The notes beneath the pieces are model-generated. The model made no database searches, was not told where the DNA came from, and was given only the letters and a program-made list of their open reading frames with translations. The position numbers and the translations under genes are program-made. A stretch of DNA of 64,000 nt from Scortum barcoo (Eukaryota > Chordata > Actinopteri > Centrarchiformes > Terapontidae). The DNA is taken from contig CM041538.1 in the NCBI GenBank assembly GCA_023238725.1, forward strand, positions 6,299,880 through 6,363,879, given 5' to 3'. Shown one piece after another: positions 12,401-25,200 of the stretch. Position 1 is the stretch's first letter. Each line of letters opens with the position of its first letter.

Positions 12401-12419
12401 TCGACAATAAAAAGAAATA

Positions 12420-12660
12420 AATTACGCCGCCGCTGAAGGGGCCGCCTTAGCCATCCTGGAGACGTAGGGAAAACTTTTTCTCAGAGTTTTTTCGCGGCGA
12501 GCAGATTCCTCTGAGCTAGCCATTATCTCAGGGAGGAAGTTAATTAAAGTGGCCCAGTCTGAATCAATGGGGGAATTTGCTGCCGCGCGACGGACAGACC
12601 GACGGACTGACGGGAAGAGCGGAGTGACGGCCATGACACCACTTCAGAAGAGAAGATTAG
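12420..12660. promoter_or_regulatory. CpG-containing candidate conserved element
   Basis: A local rise in CpG in an otherwise CpG-poor region. It holds AGTTAATTAAAGTGG (12538 on) and GAATCAATGG. The minus strand is open for 70 codons (12422-12634). The open frame may be chance, because the sequence also has the look of a conserved enhancer. No splice signals convincingly frame it. Confidence 0.35.
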
Positions 12661-12857
12661 CCAAGAGACAAAACTCTCGGCTCTGATCAGCCCTACAGTG
12701 CGGCTCCCCTCCTGGATTACTCCTCTCCCACCCCTCCCTCTCCTCTTTTCTTTTTTCTATCTCTCCCTTTCTATCCATCCATCCGCGCCTCCCCCATCCT
12801 CCATCCCCAAAAGAACTTGAGGGGGTTTGTCTTCAAAGCTCGTCCCCTCCTTCCATC

Positions 12858-12990
12858 CCTGTAATTCCTCACATCATTACCAAGTTTCCAAAACTTAATT
12901 TTAGCAATTACACATGCAATTAATTAATAAATGTGCTGTCATTACAGCCCCTTGTGTGATCTGAGCCCCATGAATGGGAGGTTGAAATAA
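12858..12990. promoter_or_regulatory. candidate conserved element with homeodomain-type sites
   Basis: Dense TAAT-type core motifs: CTTAATTTTAGC, CAATTACACATGC, then TAATTAATAA at 12921-12930, followed by GTCATTACAG. Clustered homeodomain sites in non-repetitive sequence are typical of developmental enhancers in vertebrate deserts. Inference by motif and composition only. Confidence 0.4.
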
Positions 12991-13009
12991 AGTGGTCAAA
13001 TGAACTGGG

Positions 13010-13370
13010 AGGGCTTCAGAGAGAGACAGAGGGAGGGAGGGATAGAGGGAATGAGATTGTTATTAAGGGATTGCAGAGTTAATCGGTTGAGGGGCTGCTG
13101 CTCTATCATAGGCAGAAGTCTGCAGGGAGAAAGAACGAGAGACAGACTGAGAGAGAGATAGGGGACAGACAGAGAGAGAGAGAGAGAGACAGCAAGAAAT
13201 GCACAGAGAAAAAGTAAAGGCAAGGACGGAAGAAAAACAGGATGGAGAGGGAAGAAATAGACCAGAGGAAACAGGGACAAAAGGAAAACCGAAGAGGAGG
13301 ATAGAAATAAAAGACAATAAGGGGAAAGGAAAGAGGGGAAAGAAAGCAAGGAAAAAAGGGGGTGAGAGCT
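13010..13370. repeat. purine-rich (GA)n/(GGAA)n region
   Basis: Imperfect GAGA/GGGA/GGAAA units over ~350 bases, with pure (GA)n near 13170-13190. It produces Ser/Leu/Phe-rich artefact ORFs on the minus strand. Confidence 0.8.
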
Positions 13371-13439
13371 CTATAGAGCGCGCTGAGTTCAGTCAGACGG
13401 ATTATTAATGAGATTAGCGAGTTCTCAGGTCACTACAGC

Positions 13440-15110
13440 AGCATGAGCAGCAACGCAAAGGCAAAACACACACACACATATGCTCATATAACACACACTG
13501 TCCTCATAGTCTTCTTATGAGTTTGAACAAAGTTTCAAGACAAAAAAAATCAACATCAATAATGTGAGGAGGCTCTGTCAAACCTTTTTACTCTATTATT
13601 TCCTCAGAATGTGAAAACCATTTGATGTGATGAGATCATCACATGATGTCAACAGAAATGGATTTTTGCTGTAAAAGCAGTAACAAAGTGAGACAGAGTG
13701 CTGCTCACAAATTCACAGAACTGCAAAGTTGAGGAACAAAAAAAAGTTTAAGTTCAGTGTGACTGTATTTTGTTTCTCCTTGTTTATTGGTACGGCACTT
13801 TCAAAGACAAAGGCACATTTTTATATAGTTGATCTGATCTGAACGTTCACTGTGGAAACACAGGCAGACAAACAGACTGCTGACTCATTTATCACTTCAG
13901 TGTGTTGACGGGAATCACACCTGATATGAGAAACAGGATCGGATTATCAGGATCGTGTGTGTGTGTGTGTGTGTGTGTTTGTTTTAGTTGGATATCAGAT
14001 GTACAGTATGAGAGCAAAGTCCATTAGCCAATATTCCAGCTTCATCAAGCTTCACAGAGCAGGAGCAGTGATGTAGGATGTCTAATCACAAGACGTGACT
14101 CATGGAAACCTTTGACCTTTTAGACCAAGATGTCCACTGACTGCAGTTAGCTTTCCATGGGTTGAGTGTGACCAGATTTGCCAAAAGAAAAGTCATAAGT
14201 ATATTCAAGTGTGGCTGAAATCATGCTAGAATGTACAAAGTCAAAATACTAAGCTGTATAAAAGAAAACAACTTTGCCCACAAATTTAAAAAAGAGGTCC
14301 CTTTAAAGCAACATCCCTGGATCCAAGACTGGTGTGGCAGAAAATCTACATCTTTGCTTTACAACGACTGGTGATGATGAAAGAAAAAGACAACACTCAT
14401 CACGAGTAAAAGGCTGAAAATCAGTGATAACGTGGAAGTTCTCAGGAAAGTCAAAAAGAAAAACTTGGACAAAACAAAACTCATAATTTTGAGACACACC
14501 GACACCAACAACATCGAAGCAATAAGACAGCGGCTGCCTTTCACTTTGCCTGTGATCTCATTTGTTTACCACAGTTACACACGGGCAGCAATATTAATTT
14601 GACAATGACATACGAATATTTATATAATATATGTTATATAATATGATATATGTTAGCAAATGTTCCCTTTGATAAAATATCAACTTTATTATTCAGAGGG
14701 TGAAATTTGTTTTGCAGCCAGGGGAAACACAGATCACACACAACTGACTTAACTGTATGTAAAAAAATCTAAACGCACAAAACATGAAGTCTTAAAATCA
14801 ACCACACTCAAGCTCACATAAAACACAATATACATCTAGTGACAACAACAAAATGTAAGACTTGGAGACATTTAGCCATCTTCAATCAACCCAGTCCTCA
14901 GTGGTGAAATCACCATCACCCCCCCCCACCCACTCCCCACCACCAATTGTTATGCTGAAGATTCATCAGCTGAGTCATCGTGAGCATGTAACAGTTTGAT
15001 GGCTGGATTTTGATTGTAATCAGTCTTAATGGTTCACAGTTTGTACAGAGCTGACAAAAGTGAGACAAAGTAGAATAAAAAAGTGTCCAGAGGCTTATTG
15101 AAAGCTCTCA
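13440..15110. other. intergenic with (GT)n at 13955-13978
   Basis: A (GT)12 microsatellite at 13955-13978, a palindromic AT-rich stretch at 14618-14655 and a C9 run near 14920. Otherwise nothing recognised. Confidence 0.6.
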
Positions 15111-15119
15111 TGTTGAAGG

Positions 15120-15300
15120 GGGACAGAGGAAAAACAAGATTATAAACAGAGGAGAGACCAAATGACGCTCTGTGCCGCCTCTCGGCTTCTCTAATCTGCT
15201 CTGAGTGCAGGCTGCTTGGTCGGGATGAATTAAAGATGAGGGTTAAAACAACACAGCTTCCAGGGTTAAGAGGAGAGGAGAGATGGATCTCGTATCCAAA
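15120..15300. promoter_or_regulatory. weak candidate conserved element
   Basis: Unique-looking block of even composition (GCTCTGTGCCGCCTCTCGGC near 15168, GATGAATTAAAGATGAGG near 15222). No ORF or repeat explains it. Conservation untested. Confidence 0.25.
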
Positions 15301-15594
15301 GCTGACCATTTTTCTCTCGTTGTGTGTCCCGGAAGAACATCTGTCACAAATTAGTCTCAGGACTGTCGTGAATCCATTCTCAGTGCATCCGTGTGTTTAC
15401 CAGCTCACGATATTCATTTTAACTCACTGTTACAGTATGTCTCTGTGCTTTACTCTGACAAAGTGTGTTTACCTCTGTCAAAACTGCCAGTACGTATGGG
15501 TATGGTCCGCACTCTGCCAATTCAATCCCAACACGCCCGCCTGTCAAAACAACAACTCTCCCTCTTTTTTAAAGAGAAAAAGGGTAATTCCATG

Positions 15595-15745
15595 AATTAA
15601 AATGCTTAAATGACAGTCAATCAGGCTTGTAATTCCGTCTGGTATAATTAGAGGCTGGGAAAACTAATTACAGCGGAGAAACCTAACTCTCCTCTCGCTC
15701 CCGCTCCTCTCGCTACTACAGCAACCCTCATCACCGAGATCAGGT
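15595..15745. promoter_or_regulatory. candidate conserved element, two TAATTA sites
   Basis: Contains TGACAGTCAATCAGG near 15611 (MEIS/PBX-like) and two TAATTA homeodomain sites at 15645-15650 and 15665-15670, 20 bases apart (about two helical turns). No coding explanation. Confidence 0.4.
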
Positions 15746-15782
15746 GACAGCTATCAAACTCGTTAGGCCGCCACGCACCGCC

Positions 15783-15840
15783 ACACACACACATACACAG
15801 GCACACGCACACGCAGAGGCACACACACACACACACACCA
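15783..15840. repeat. imperfect (CA)n microsatellite
   Basis: CA units interrupted by CG and GAGG, ending in a pure (AC)n run. Confidence 0.9.
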
Positions 15841-15884
15841 GACATGCACTGTGTGGTTGAGCGAGCAGCTAGGCCAGAAAGAGA

Positions 15885-16110
15885 TGGAGATGAGGAGGAG
15901 GAAGATGAAGGGATTAAAAAAAAAAAAGATAGCAGTAGGTAATCAAGAAAGAGTTGCGACAACAACAGGTTGTGTTCTTAATCAGCAGCACAGAGAGGGA
16001 GACAGAGAGAGGAAGCTGTACAGGGATGAGGTAAAACAAGTGGAACGGAGAGGAAGAGAGTAGGACTATGGATGATAGAGAGAGATACAGAGGGAGGGAG
16101 GCATATGGAG
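15885..16110. repeat. purine-rich simple sequence
   Basis: GAGGA/GAGAGA-rich with an A11 run near 15920. Low complexity only. Confidence 0.6.
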
Positions 16111-17140
16111 CATATGGACTGAAATGTAAACTACTTTGCATCAGGTTGCTCTCAGCTTGATTACTGTTGGGAAAAAAAAGCTGTTTGCAGTATAAAAAAT
16201 TTCTGATTATGCCCACGACCTGCTTACAGTTTTACTCATCTAAATGATACAGCTAGCTGATAATTAGTTATGGCTATAATTAACTGCTTAAACTGCAGAA
16301 GAACTTAATTTTACCTGAAGTCCTGGAGCACCAAACACTGGAGTACAAAGTACTTCAGCACCTGCTGCTGTAGGCTGACAAGTACAGCCGCATCAGTCAC
16401 TGCATTACTTGATCATTTTGTGCAAAAACTAGTGCCAAGTACTGAAATACCAGATGATGTAAAACTGTTTAGTGCTGTGGAGCTGACAGCACAAAGGAAG
16501 GTTTTCGTACTGGTCATACTACAGAAAATGAATGAGAATCTGTCCAGTATGAGTCAGGCTCATCGTTTTCACATATTAGATGTCCACCAAACATGATTTG
16601 TCATTATTATCAATTGATCGTTCCCATAATTATTTTCCCAACATGCCCGTAATTTGTTCTTTTTTGCTGAGAGAAGACAAAGTTTACCGTCAACAAGGTC
16701 TTCTTGAGAGAAGTAGAGAGAGTTGCATGTAAGTGCATGTAAGTGGATTTTCACTCGTCAAAACAGAGATTCATCTTTACATTTTCTGTGAAAAATGATG
16801 ATGACGAAGGCAAGATCACTTGTGTGTTTGACATAACTTGTTATTAATATGGGTTTGACAGTACATTTCCTGTTTTAAATTCATGAATTAGGCTGATAAA
16901 ATGTGTGTTTTTTTAAATGCCTTGTGTAGTTCACAAATATGATGTTTACTGCACTTCCCAGGATGCTGTGGTGCCTTCAGGCTCACAGCAGCAGTAAACT
17001 GAGACCTGCTGCTGGCTGGTCAGTTAGCAGAAACCTATGACGGTAAACACTCTGTAACATTTAGCCCCTTGTACTTCCCTGCCATGACACAGTAATGACC
17101 AGGTATCACTGCAAAAACAAACTCATTACACTGAAACCAA
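16110..17140. other. intergenic, nothing recognised
   Basis: AT-rich with no supportable feature. Confidence 0.5.
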
Positions 17141-17149
17141 TTGCCCAAA

Positions 17150-17290
17150 ACCAAGTTTCTTAAACTACGGGTCGGGACCCAAAATGGGCCCGGGGCCTGA
17201 TTCTGAGCTGGTTTCCTTGTGAGGAGAGTAATAGGATACCTTTACTACTTACGGCCAGGAGCTGTTTTTCTACTTTGTGCAGTAAACTCT
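17150..17290. mobile_element. possible hAT-type transposon relic
   Basis: AAGTTTCTTAAACTACGGGT followed by CGGGACCC resembles the end sequence of hAT-family elements (TTCTCAAACT-GGGTCGGGACCC). No matching second end or transposase was found, so this is a weak call. Confidence 0.25.
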
Positions 17291-17449
17291 CCAGTTATAT
17301 ATTAAATTAATTAAACATATCAACTTGCCAGAGTGTAGAACCTGGAGAGTGAAACCCTTTTGGCATTAACAACCAAACACAAATATACACACACAACCAG
17401 ACTGACATGTTCTCAGCTCTGACACGTTCTCAGTAGAGTTTCTCTCTCT

Positions 17450-17760
17450 GTTTAAGCCTGTTTACTGTGTTTTTACCTGGTAACCCTCCGTGTGTCGTCA
17501 ACTCTCCGGTGAGAAACTGGCTAAATGTCACTGTATGTTCTCTCCACGTTGTGAAGGTGGGTGGGGGACCTGTTTCCAAGGCGACCCAGGTCTCATTTTT
17601 CGCCAGCGGCCCATTCCCAACCTGTTACCAAATGAGCCAGAGCAGCACCACTGAGGCTTCAAAGAGCAGCAGCCTCGGAGCCGCCACGGGGGCCGCTAAT
17701 GTCAGGAAACCCAATACCGCGGCTGGAGCTGGAAGATTTCAGCTAAAGCTACGTAGACAG
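17450..17760. other. GC-richer unique block of unknown role
   Basis: Higher GC than its surroundings, open in one + frame from 17467 to 17865, with CpGs near 17675-17730. The translation has no domain I recognise and no flanking splice pair stands out. It could be a conserved non-coding element or a chance open frame. Confidence 0.25.
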
Positions 17761-17859
17761 ATGCAGAGACAGACAAGTTGTTTAGTGATTGATTCAGTAA
17801 AAGAAAAAATAAATTCTACCCCCCCCAAAAAAAATTCTGTTTCTATTACCTATCATTCT

Positions 17860-20770
17860 ATCTAACTGATTTGTTCTCATCAACTTCAACTTCAGCTGAT
17901 GGAAGCGCGCCTAATTCACATTTTACTTTCTGGGACTTTTCAAAAGTTTGCGTAAAATTTACTTGATGGTTGCATGGAAACATTCAGTAACAAGTCTCGT
18001 CCTCACTCCCTCTTCATCTACCTGCATTTCTTGCTGTCTTTCCCTCTCTCTCATTTTCCTTCGTGCCTGGAGGTTGCAGAGCTTCAAAGTTTATTTCCCC
18101 CCATGTTAACTTTTGGATGGATGCTTGAAATGAAGAGAGGAGAGGGGTGGAAAGAGAAGGGAGGGGAGAAGAGATGGATACAGTAGCACTGAGCAGTTGA
18201 AGAAAAAGAAAGGGGCATGCACACGAAGAACACAGAAACACAAATTCTGGGATTTCAAATAAATGTGCAACCACAAGTCGGCTGATGACAAAATCATTTG
18301 TCTCGAACTTAAACTTGGTAACTGAAAGAAAAAGTTGGTGTAAATTGCACAATGCACCAAATATGTGAGGATTCAGAGATTGTGTGGCACGAATTACAGG
18401 TGTTCAACTCATCCAAAAGGGACTGAAGCACCCCTTAATATCAGTGTGTTATTTTAAATTAGGTTGGAAAAGCTGATGATTCATTAGTTATTAACTTTAC
18501 ATTTCTACTGCAACAAAGACTTGAAATCTTCAGAGACGTCAGAATGTATTATTTGAATTTCTTCCATGCACTTATTTCTTCCCTTTCATTGTACATTCAA
18601 TAGGGTGGATTTCACAACACAAACACACCTGTTGTGGTTTCACAAAGAAGCACAAAGCTACAACTTTATGTATGCATTTGTCTTTGTGCCTTTTGTCTTT
18701 TGTCTTTGTATCTATCTTATAAGAAGAAATGAAGTTCATTGTGTTGTCATACATACCCATATTGCCATATATTGTCAAACATATATGGTAACATACAGTT
18801 TATACATATTGAAGGCCATATTGTGAGTCAGGCACTCTCAAGCACATGAGAAGTTCAAAAATCCTAACTTTTTCTTCTTTAGCTATTCTTTGTCATTGTA
18901 CTCACAACTTATTTTCCTGACCTGATTTTGTACCAAGCCCCCTTTTTTTTTTGCAACAGTGATGTCATGAAATATATTTTTGTTTCACACACTAGAAGAG
19001 ATTTTTCAAAATAAGGCTGTTGTTTCAGGCTATCCCTGTGGAGAAGCAGGAAACTGTTTTTTTGTGTCACCTCACTGCAATCTAGGACACAAGATGATAT
19101 TACAGTACGTGCACACACCGCTGACTGCACTCCCTCTCCCCGGCACGTCCAATAAGGTATTAAACATATCAGCTTATTGCATGAGAATAATGTACCGTTT
19201 TGTTTTGTTTTTTGACACAGCACGGACTGATATGTGTGTGTGTGTGTGTATGTGTGTATTTATGTGTGTGCATGTGTGTGTGTGAAAGTGTGATCGCTCC
19301 TTCCCTATCTCCCATATGTGCTGTTCTGGAGATGTTTACAGGAGGTTTGGGTTTTCCATGGAATTGCTGTGTGTGTGTGTTCACTGAAACAACAGCTGGT
19401 AAATAGAGGAGTCTCCTGTTTCCCTCTCTCTCCTTCCTACAGCTCTGTTTCACAACAGATTTCAGGGGTTTTGGTTAAAAAGTAGCTACAGGAGACGCAT
19501 CAGGCTTGATCAAGTTTAGATGAGTTGCAAAGTGACATTCCCCACCTCCAGCAGGAAAATGACACACTTCCAGCCTCTATTCTTCTCCTCTTGTCCCTGT
19601 GGATGTCTTCTTGTTCCCTCAACCTGGCCTGGACGCCTCCGTTTGACTGCTCCCTACATATCCACCTCACTGTCTGTCGATCCATCTATCTGTCTGTCCA
19701 TCCAGGCCTGTGTTCTCTCACCAGGGTTTGATTTCAGGCTGAATCGACGCCCTGTAAGACGAGTCGAAGCCAGCAGCTCCGCAGAGGCTCCAGGGAGGGG
19801 AGAGGGGGCGCACGGCCAGGTTTCATCCCAGGGAGGGTGCAGTTGTCTGGGGTTAGGAGTGGCCCGGGGGGCCCCTGGGCACGACGGAGGGACGGATGGG
19901 TGGATCCACTGACTGATGATTGTGTTTCCCCTGAGGCAGAGAGACATAGATCACAGCAGGCAGAGCGAGTGAGAGAGAGATCGCTGGGTTAACTATTTCC
20001 TGGTTAAAAGTGTTTTTTAGGGAGACTGACTCTGAACTTATTATGTGTGTACCTTTGGTTTGGGAATGTTTTTCAAGTGAACCAAGTGAAATCTTAATGC
20101 AACAACATACAATAGTATTTTAGACAATGGCATCAGAGTGTGACAAACTTTGTGGCAATAGCAATTTGTCTTTTTGTTTCAACATGATAACATCTCACAA
20201 AGTGCACAATGAAAGGTCCGCAAAATGAAAAGAATAAGCTGTTTAAGCAAAGTTTATGTCTAAGTGACAAAGCCCTCCAGTAGTTGTATGAAGTATGACT
20301 ACTGAGCAAAGGGGGAAATAATGTGACCTTATCATAGAGCCACAAAGTCTGCAGAGGGTAGGAGGCAGGGGTGGTTGGATGGGCCAGCAAAATGTTGACT
20401 TTGACAGAGGAGACCTAATGTTTGCTTACCCTCATATCCATGATCATGATTGTTCATTCATCAAATAATTAAACAAATTAAACTCAACCACAAATCTTAA
20501 ATAAGTCATTTTTTCCCCTAAAATTTGTCAGATCAAAAAAGTGACCAACCAACAATGTACTTTTATCACTTGTATTTTGGAGGACATGTTGAAAAATAAA
20601 AGGTTTCGAGTTTCGTGTGGAAAAAAAGACAACTGTGATCCAGGCCTTGTTCTGTACATCAGTGCCCAAATTCACTGAGTGGGAGCAAATAAAACAAAAC
20701 AACATGTTGATGCTTTTGGACTGAGATGGTAAGACATACAGGTGTAATTTTAAGGTGACTACATACTTCT
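17860..20770. other. intergenic with GT microsatellites
   Basis: (GT)n clusters at 19232-19284 and 19370-19381, and a T/G-rich tract near 18690-18710. The segment 19730-19920 is GC-rich, with AGGGAGGGG and GGCCCGGGGGGCCCC near 19861. No gene recognised. Confidence 0.5.
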
Positions 20771-20779
20771 TCCAGCTGT

Positions 20780-20965
20780 GTGTTTTTGGCTATGTGCTAT
20801 TAGTGGTATTCCCTCTCAGGTCCCTATAGGAATACATTGCTATGGATAACAGAGATCAATTAGCCTTGGCATGTCTTTTAATCCGGGCTGAATCATAACA
20901 GCCGCCATGGCTCCGGTTGGATTAACTCAATTACAACTAACTACAGTATTATTACAGGACACTGT
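20780..20965. promoter_or_regulatory. candidate conserved element with SOX-OCT-like site
   Basis: Unique block containing CATTGCTATGGATAAC at 20835-20850, which resembles the SOX-OCT composite CATTGTTATGCAAAT with mismatches. It is followed by GATCAATTAGCC and AATTACAACTAAC. No ORF. If the sox2 desert assignment is right, a SOX/POU-responsive enhancer is plausible. Motif inference only. Confidence 0.4.
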
Positions 20966-21049
20966 TACCACTTATTCTCCCTCTCTTTCTCTCTGCCTTT
21001 CTGACAGTCTCTCGTCCTATATAATAAGTGGCAATAACATACCACCCAA

Positions 21050-21330
21050 CCCTTTTAGACACCAAATATAGATTCAGTTTCCGCTTTAAGACGACCATTT
21101 CATTAAAATGAGTGGTGGGAAATGCATTATGGCGTAATCCCACTTGTCAAATTAACATCAAAGAATTGGCATGAAGAGACGGAGAGGAAGAGCAACTCAG
21201 AGGGAGAGAAAAATTTCCTGTAATTGACAGATTATCTAACAAAGAAGTAGGAGTGATAAATTAAAATGGGAATTTATGACTTCCTTGGTGTTTTGATGTT
21301 GTTGTTGGCACAAAGTTGGTGCGGTTACGC
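21050..21330. promoter_or_regulatory. candidate conserved element
   Basis: Contains ATTTCATTAAAATGAG, AATGCATTATGGCGTAATCC (21121 on) and CTGTAATTGACAGATTATC, a spread of POU/homeodomain-like cores in non-repetitive sequence. It lies next to the 20.8 kb block, separated by a pyrimidine-rich spacer. Confidence 0.35.
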
Positions 21331-21997
21331 CTCTGTACTACTGCACTTCCGAAAACGCTTATAACAATCAAAGATCATGTTCACAGCTGTCACTGTTTAT
21401 CCCAGATGTTATTTTGGTGAAGTTTCTGTTGCTGCCTTTCATCCTTTATTCATTTTTTTAAATATGATTCCTATCACAGCATATCAATAAAGTTAAATGA
21501 TTTGATTGTTTTAAAAGTGGACATATAGAGTGTATTAATGTTTTTCGCTGAAGAAACTGCTGTACCAAACACTCAGAGCTCATGCCAGCAAGCTTTATTC
21601 ATTTGCTTTCATAATGGTTTAGAAATAGCAATCTGAAATACTAACAAAAAAAAGTATTCTTTTCACGTCAATTATCAAAAATCAAATAAGTGTAAATGAA
21701 AAAGCTTTACACAAATATGACTTGGTCTGTATTGTATCTAAGTGAAAATGAACATGTATGAAATGGCAGGTGATCAAGTCTCTTCCAAGTTTCATGATAA
21801 TATTGACTTCTGACTGAGTGTAAGTACTTGTGTGTTTACTCAAATCTATCTGAAGCATGAAGTTTAATGACATGATGTAGTGTGTGAAAGCTTTTATCCA
21901 GGTCTCTTATGAGAATGAACCTTCATTTTTGCTGCCACACTGACACTGAGTGCCAGTCTCACTTTGTCACAGAGAGAACAACGTTATTAGCCTAAGG

Positions 21998-22000
<3 letters not shown>

Positions 22001-22042
<42 letters not shown>
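22001..22042. repeat. (GT)21 microsatellite
   Basis: Uninterrupted GT units followed by (GA)n. Confidence 0.95.
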
Positions 22043-22046
<4 letters not shown>

Positions 22047-22187
22047 AGAGGGAAGCGGGGTGGGGCCAGGTAAGGGTGCAGGGGTGGGGCAGCTTCACCT
22101 CAGCTTTGAAGCAGTTTCGGGTATCTGTGTGCCAGGCAGGCAGGTAGACAGGCAGCAGCCTCAGCCTATAGCCCATGGTACCCTCCC

Positions 22188-22191
<4 letters not shown>

Positions 22192-22221
<30 letters not shown>
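22192..22221. repeat. (GT)15 microsatellite
   Basis: Uninterrupted TG units. Confidence 0.95.
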
Positions 22222-22224
<3 letters not shown>

Positions 22225-25200
22225 GGAGTAAGTGTGTGGTAGGGAGGTCTCAGGGGAGGTCTCTCAGGTCACAGTACTCCGTCTGATACATGAAGGATGG
22301 TCTCCGCCTCAACTTTCCACCACTCTACCCCCCCCCCTCTCTCTCTATCACTCTTTACTCTCACGCCACCCCTCCCTTATACTCCTTTTCTCACTCTCTC
22401 CTCCCATTTCCTCCCCCCTTCCCTCCTACCTGGCTTTTTAGTAGTCACTGCTTTCACATGCAACATCCTTTAAACAAGACACTACAGTTGAAAATACATT
22501 CTTTTACATTTTCTATTATTGTATTATTATGTATTATTATATGAGTCCATAATACATGACTGAACTTCTATGTGTTATCACATGTGATATCCTCATAATG
22601 TCAACTAAACAAAATAAAAGACATGTGGAAATACTTTGTTTTCAATATAGCAAACAAATTATGAATAATTTTTTTAATATGAAACAAAATGTATAATTAC
22701 TAAGTGATAGATATTCAGCAGGTTTCCCAGGCTGGCTTTTTGAAAAAAACAAATTAGACTTCCAAGTGTTTTATTTAAATTCTGTTCATTCCTCTGGTTG
22801 GGCACAACACAGAAATATCAGAAATCATGAGCTGAAAGAAAATCCATCTTCATGTTCCCTCTTCCATTTCTCCTTCAGATTCTCACTGTAATATCGCGCT
22901 GATTTGGGGTAAGGAGAATCTGTTCCCTCTTTCTGTGGGTTATTGTTGTTTTGTGAGCTCTTCTCTGTAATAATGTTGGAATCACAGGACAGATTATCAG
23001 ATGGTTTGTCTGACCCTTTTTCTTTTTGGTGTTTCTGGAGAGTAACACCACATTTTTGTGGCATTGGTCTGTCGGTCATTGTCGCGGCTGGTAGCCCACA
23101 TAAGAACCCTCCATTCATTTTTTCATATTTTCATATCATACCATATGTATCTCACTCTATCTTACAAGTAAATACACAGGGCATTTCTCAGGTAGTATGA
23201 ATTTTCCAAATTCCAAACAGATTTTTCACTCGCTTTGTCGTCTCTGTGTTTGTTTCATTTCATGTTTACAGGTACAATTGATGATTATGTAATGCTTGTA
23301 AAAATTACGAATCCATATCTTATGACTGTTTTGTAATTTGAAAAGTCAGTGCATCGACATGTGCCAATTTGTAATTGAAAAGTCAGCTGTATATCACACG
23401 GAGAAACACAACCTCTACGCAGCTATGAAAAACTGTGAAGCTCTGGTTGTGACGAGCAGAATTTCTATGAACAATGGGAGACATCAAATAAAAAGACAGA
23501 GTGTATCTTTTAAAGACAAATTGATAGAGGCTCAGGTTTTGCCTTCTTAATAAAACATTCTTTAACATAGCGCCCTAGAGAAGAGTTCACATCACTCAAA
23601 CAAGGAGACTGTGGAATAAGCATGCCAGCCAACAACGTGTTGTATTGCGTCAGTACCAGGTACTCCTCTGAAAATAACATATAACCATTTTCTGCCCAAA
23701 AGCATAATAAAGTTTAACATGTCATTATATAAACAGATCATTTAAACATATGTGTGTTCACAGCAGGTGGCTATGTAATACAGTACATGATCAAAGACTG
23801 ACAAAGTGATAATATTACAGACAGTTATAGCTGACTAATGACATGATATCTGGATGTTACTGATGACAGGACAGATGTTACAGCTGAATTATGCAAAAGG
23901 CTTTTTTTCTGGTGCTGGCCTGACAACTGTCGCCTCTTACAGCTGTCTGTCTGGCAGCCTGCCTGGCTGTTTTTGATCATATAGATAGCTGGACACAGTC
24001 ATGCATAACGCCAAACACTTACTCTTTTCTGTGTAAACTACGAGAGGACATACAGTTACAGTTCGGCAATAAAACAGTGATATCACTGCTCTATCTAGAT
24101 ATCAACTACATAAAAAAAACAAACACTTTGTGCAAGTGAAAGAGCAGCACCATCTTCATTTTCTTTCTGCCAGCTGAGCCAAATTCAGAATTTATTCAAA
24201 AAGGGTATTTAACCAATAATTGAATTAAGAGTGAGCAACAGTTGGAAAGTCTGAATCTTACTTAATGTAGTAAAAAAAAAGTATTTTGCCACAATCCAAT
24301 ATAATTTCACATTTCTATTCCCAACATTTCTATAGAGGATTCTATTCTATTTGAACTATGCATATGTAAATGTAGATATATTATATTACATCAGTTGTGT
24401 TATTAATAATTATAAAAAGTGACAGTTTGACCACTGAAAGATTGTTTTCAGAAATAGGCTTTATTGTTTGGGATCTTGTCTTTGTTAACAACTCTCTTAG
24501 AATTTATTATTATAATATGTATATTTTTTCTAATTTACATATCTATATGCATGTTTAAAGAGCCTTTTTATTCATGAATTCTGGGTAAGTTTAGTAAAAT
24601 AAAAAAAAAACTGAGAAAGAAAAAGTGCTTCAATTGTTTTTGGCCTTCAGCCATGTCACACTTCCAAGCTGTGAGGAGGTAAATGAGAATGGTAACAGTC
24701 GTCCACGCCCACACACACATAAACACACACTGGGGCAGAAACCCTGAGGCTTGTCCTGAGTAGAGCGGGCTGCTTTTGGTATGGAGGTTTGTCATTACTG
24801 CACCATATGGAGAATGATGAAGTCAGAATCAGGCGTATCTCATAATCTCTTTTTGCGCCACCTTTCTTCCTCTTTTCATCGCTCATCTCTTGGTCTCCCC
24901 TCATGTAATTTCTCTTCTTCATCCAGACTGATTTACAATGCACCAATTGGTATCTGACATAGTTTTGTGACAACTGATACAATAAAACTTAACCAACACA
25001 CTTACTTTAAGTGACACAACTTGCTATGCTCATTACATCACATTTTACTACTGGCAGAAAGATGAAAGATGTGTTTCTGATATACATACATACAGTGGTG
25101 TCATTTTCATATGAATCCTGCCTCATTTATTGTCAATATAATTTCATCATCAGGTAAAGGAGTATAGCCTCTTTAAAGGAGAATGTATCCTCTCCATTAA

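Noticed and set aside
17467..17865. 132-codon ORF in a GC-richer block
   Set aside because: No recognisable domain and it ends in homopolymer runs; kept only as a block of unknown role.
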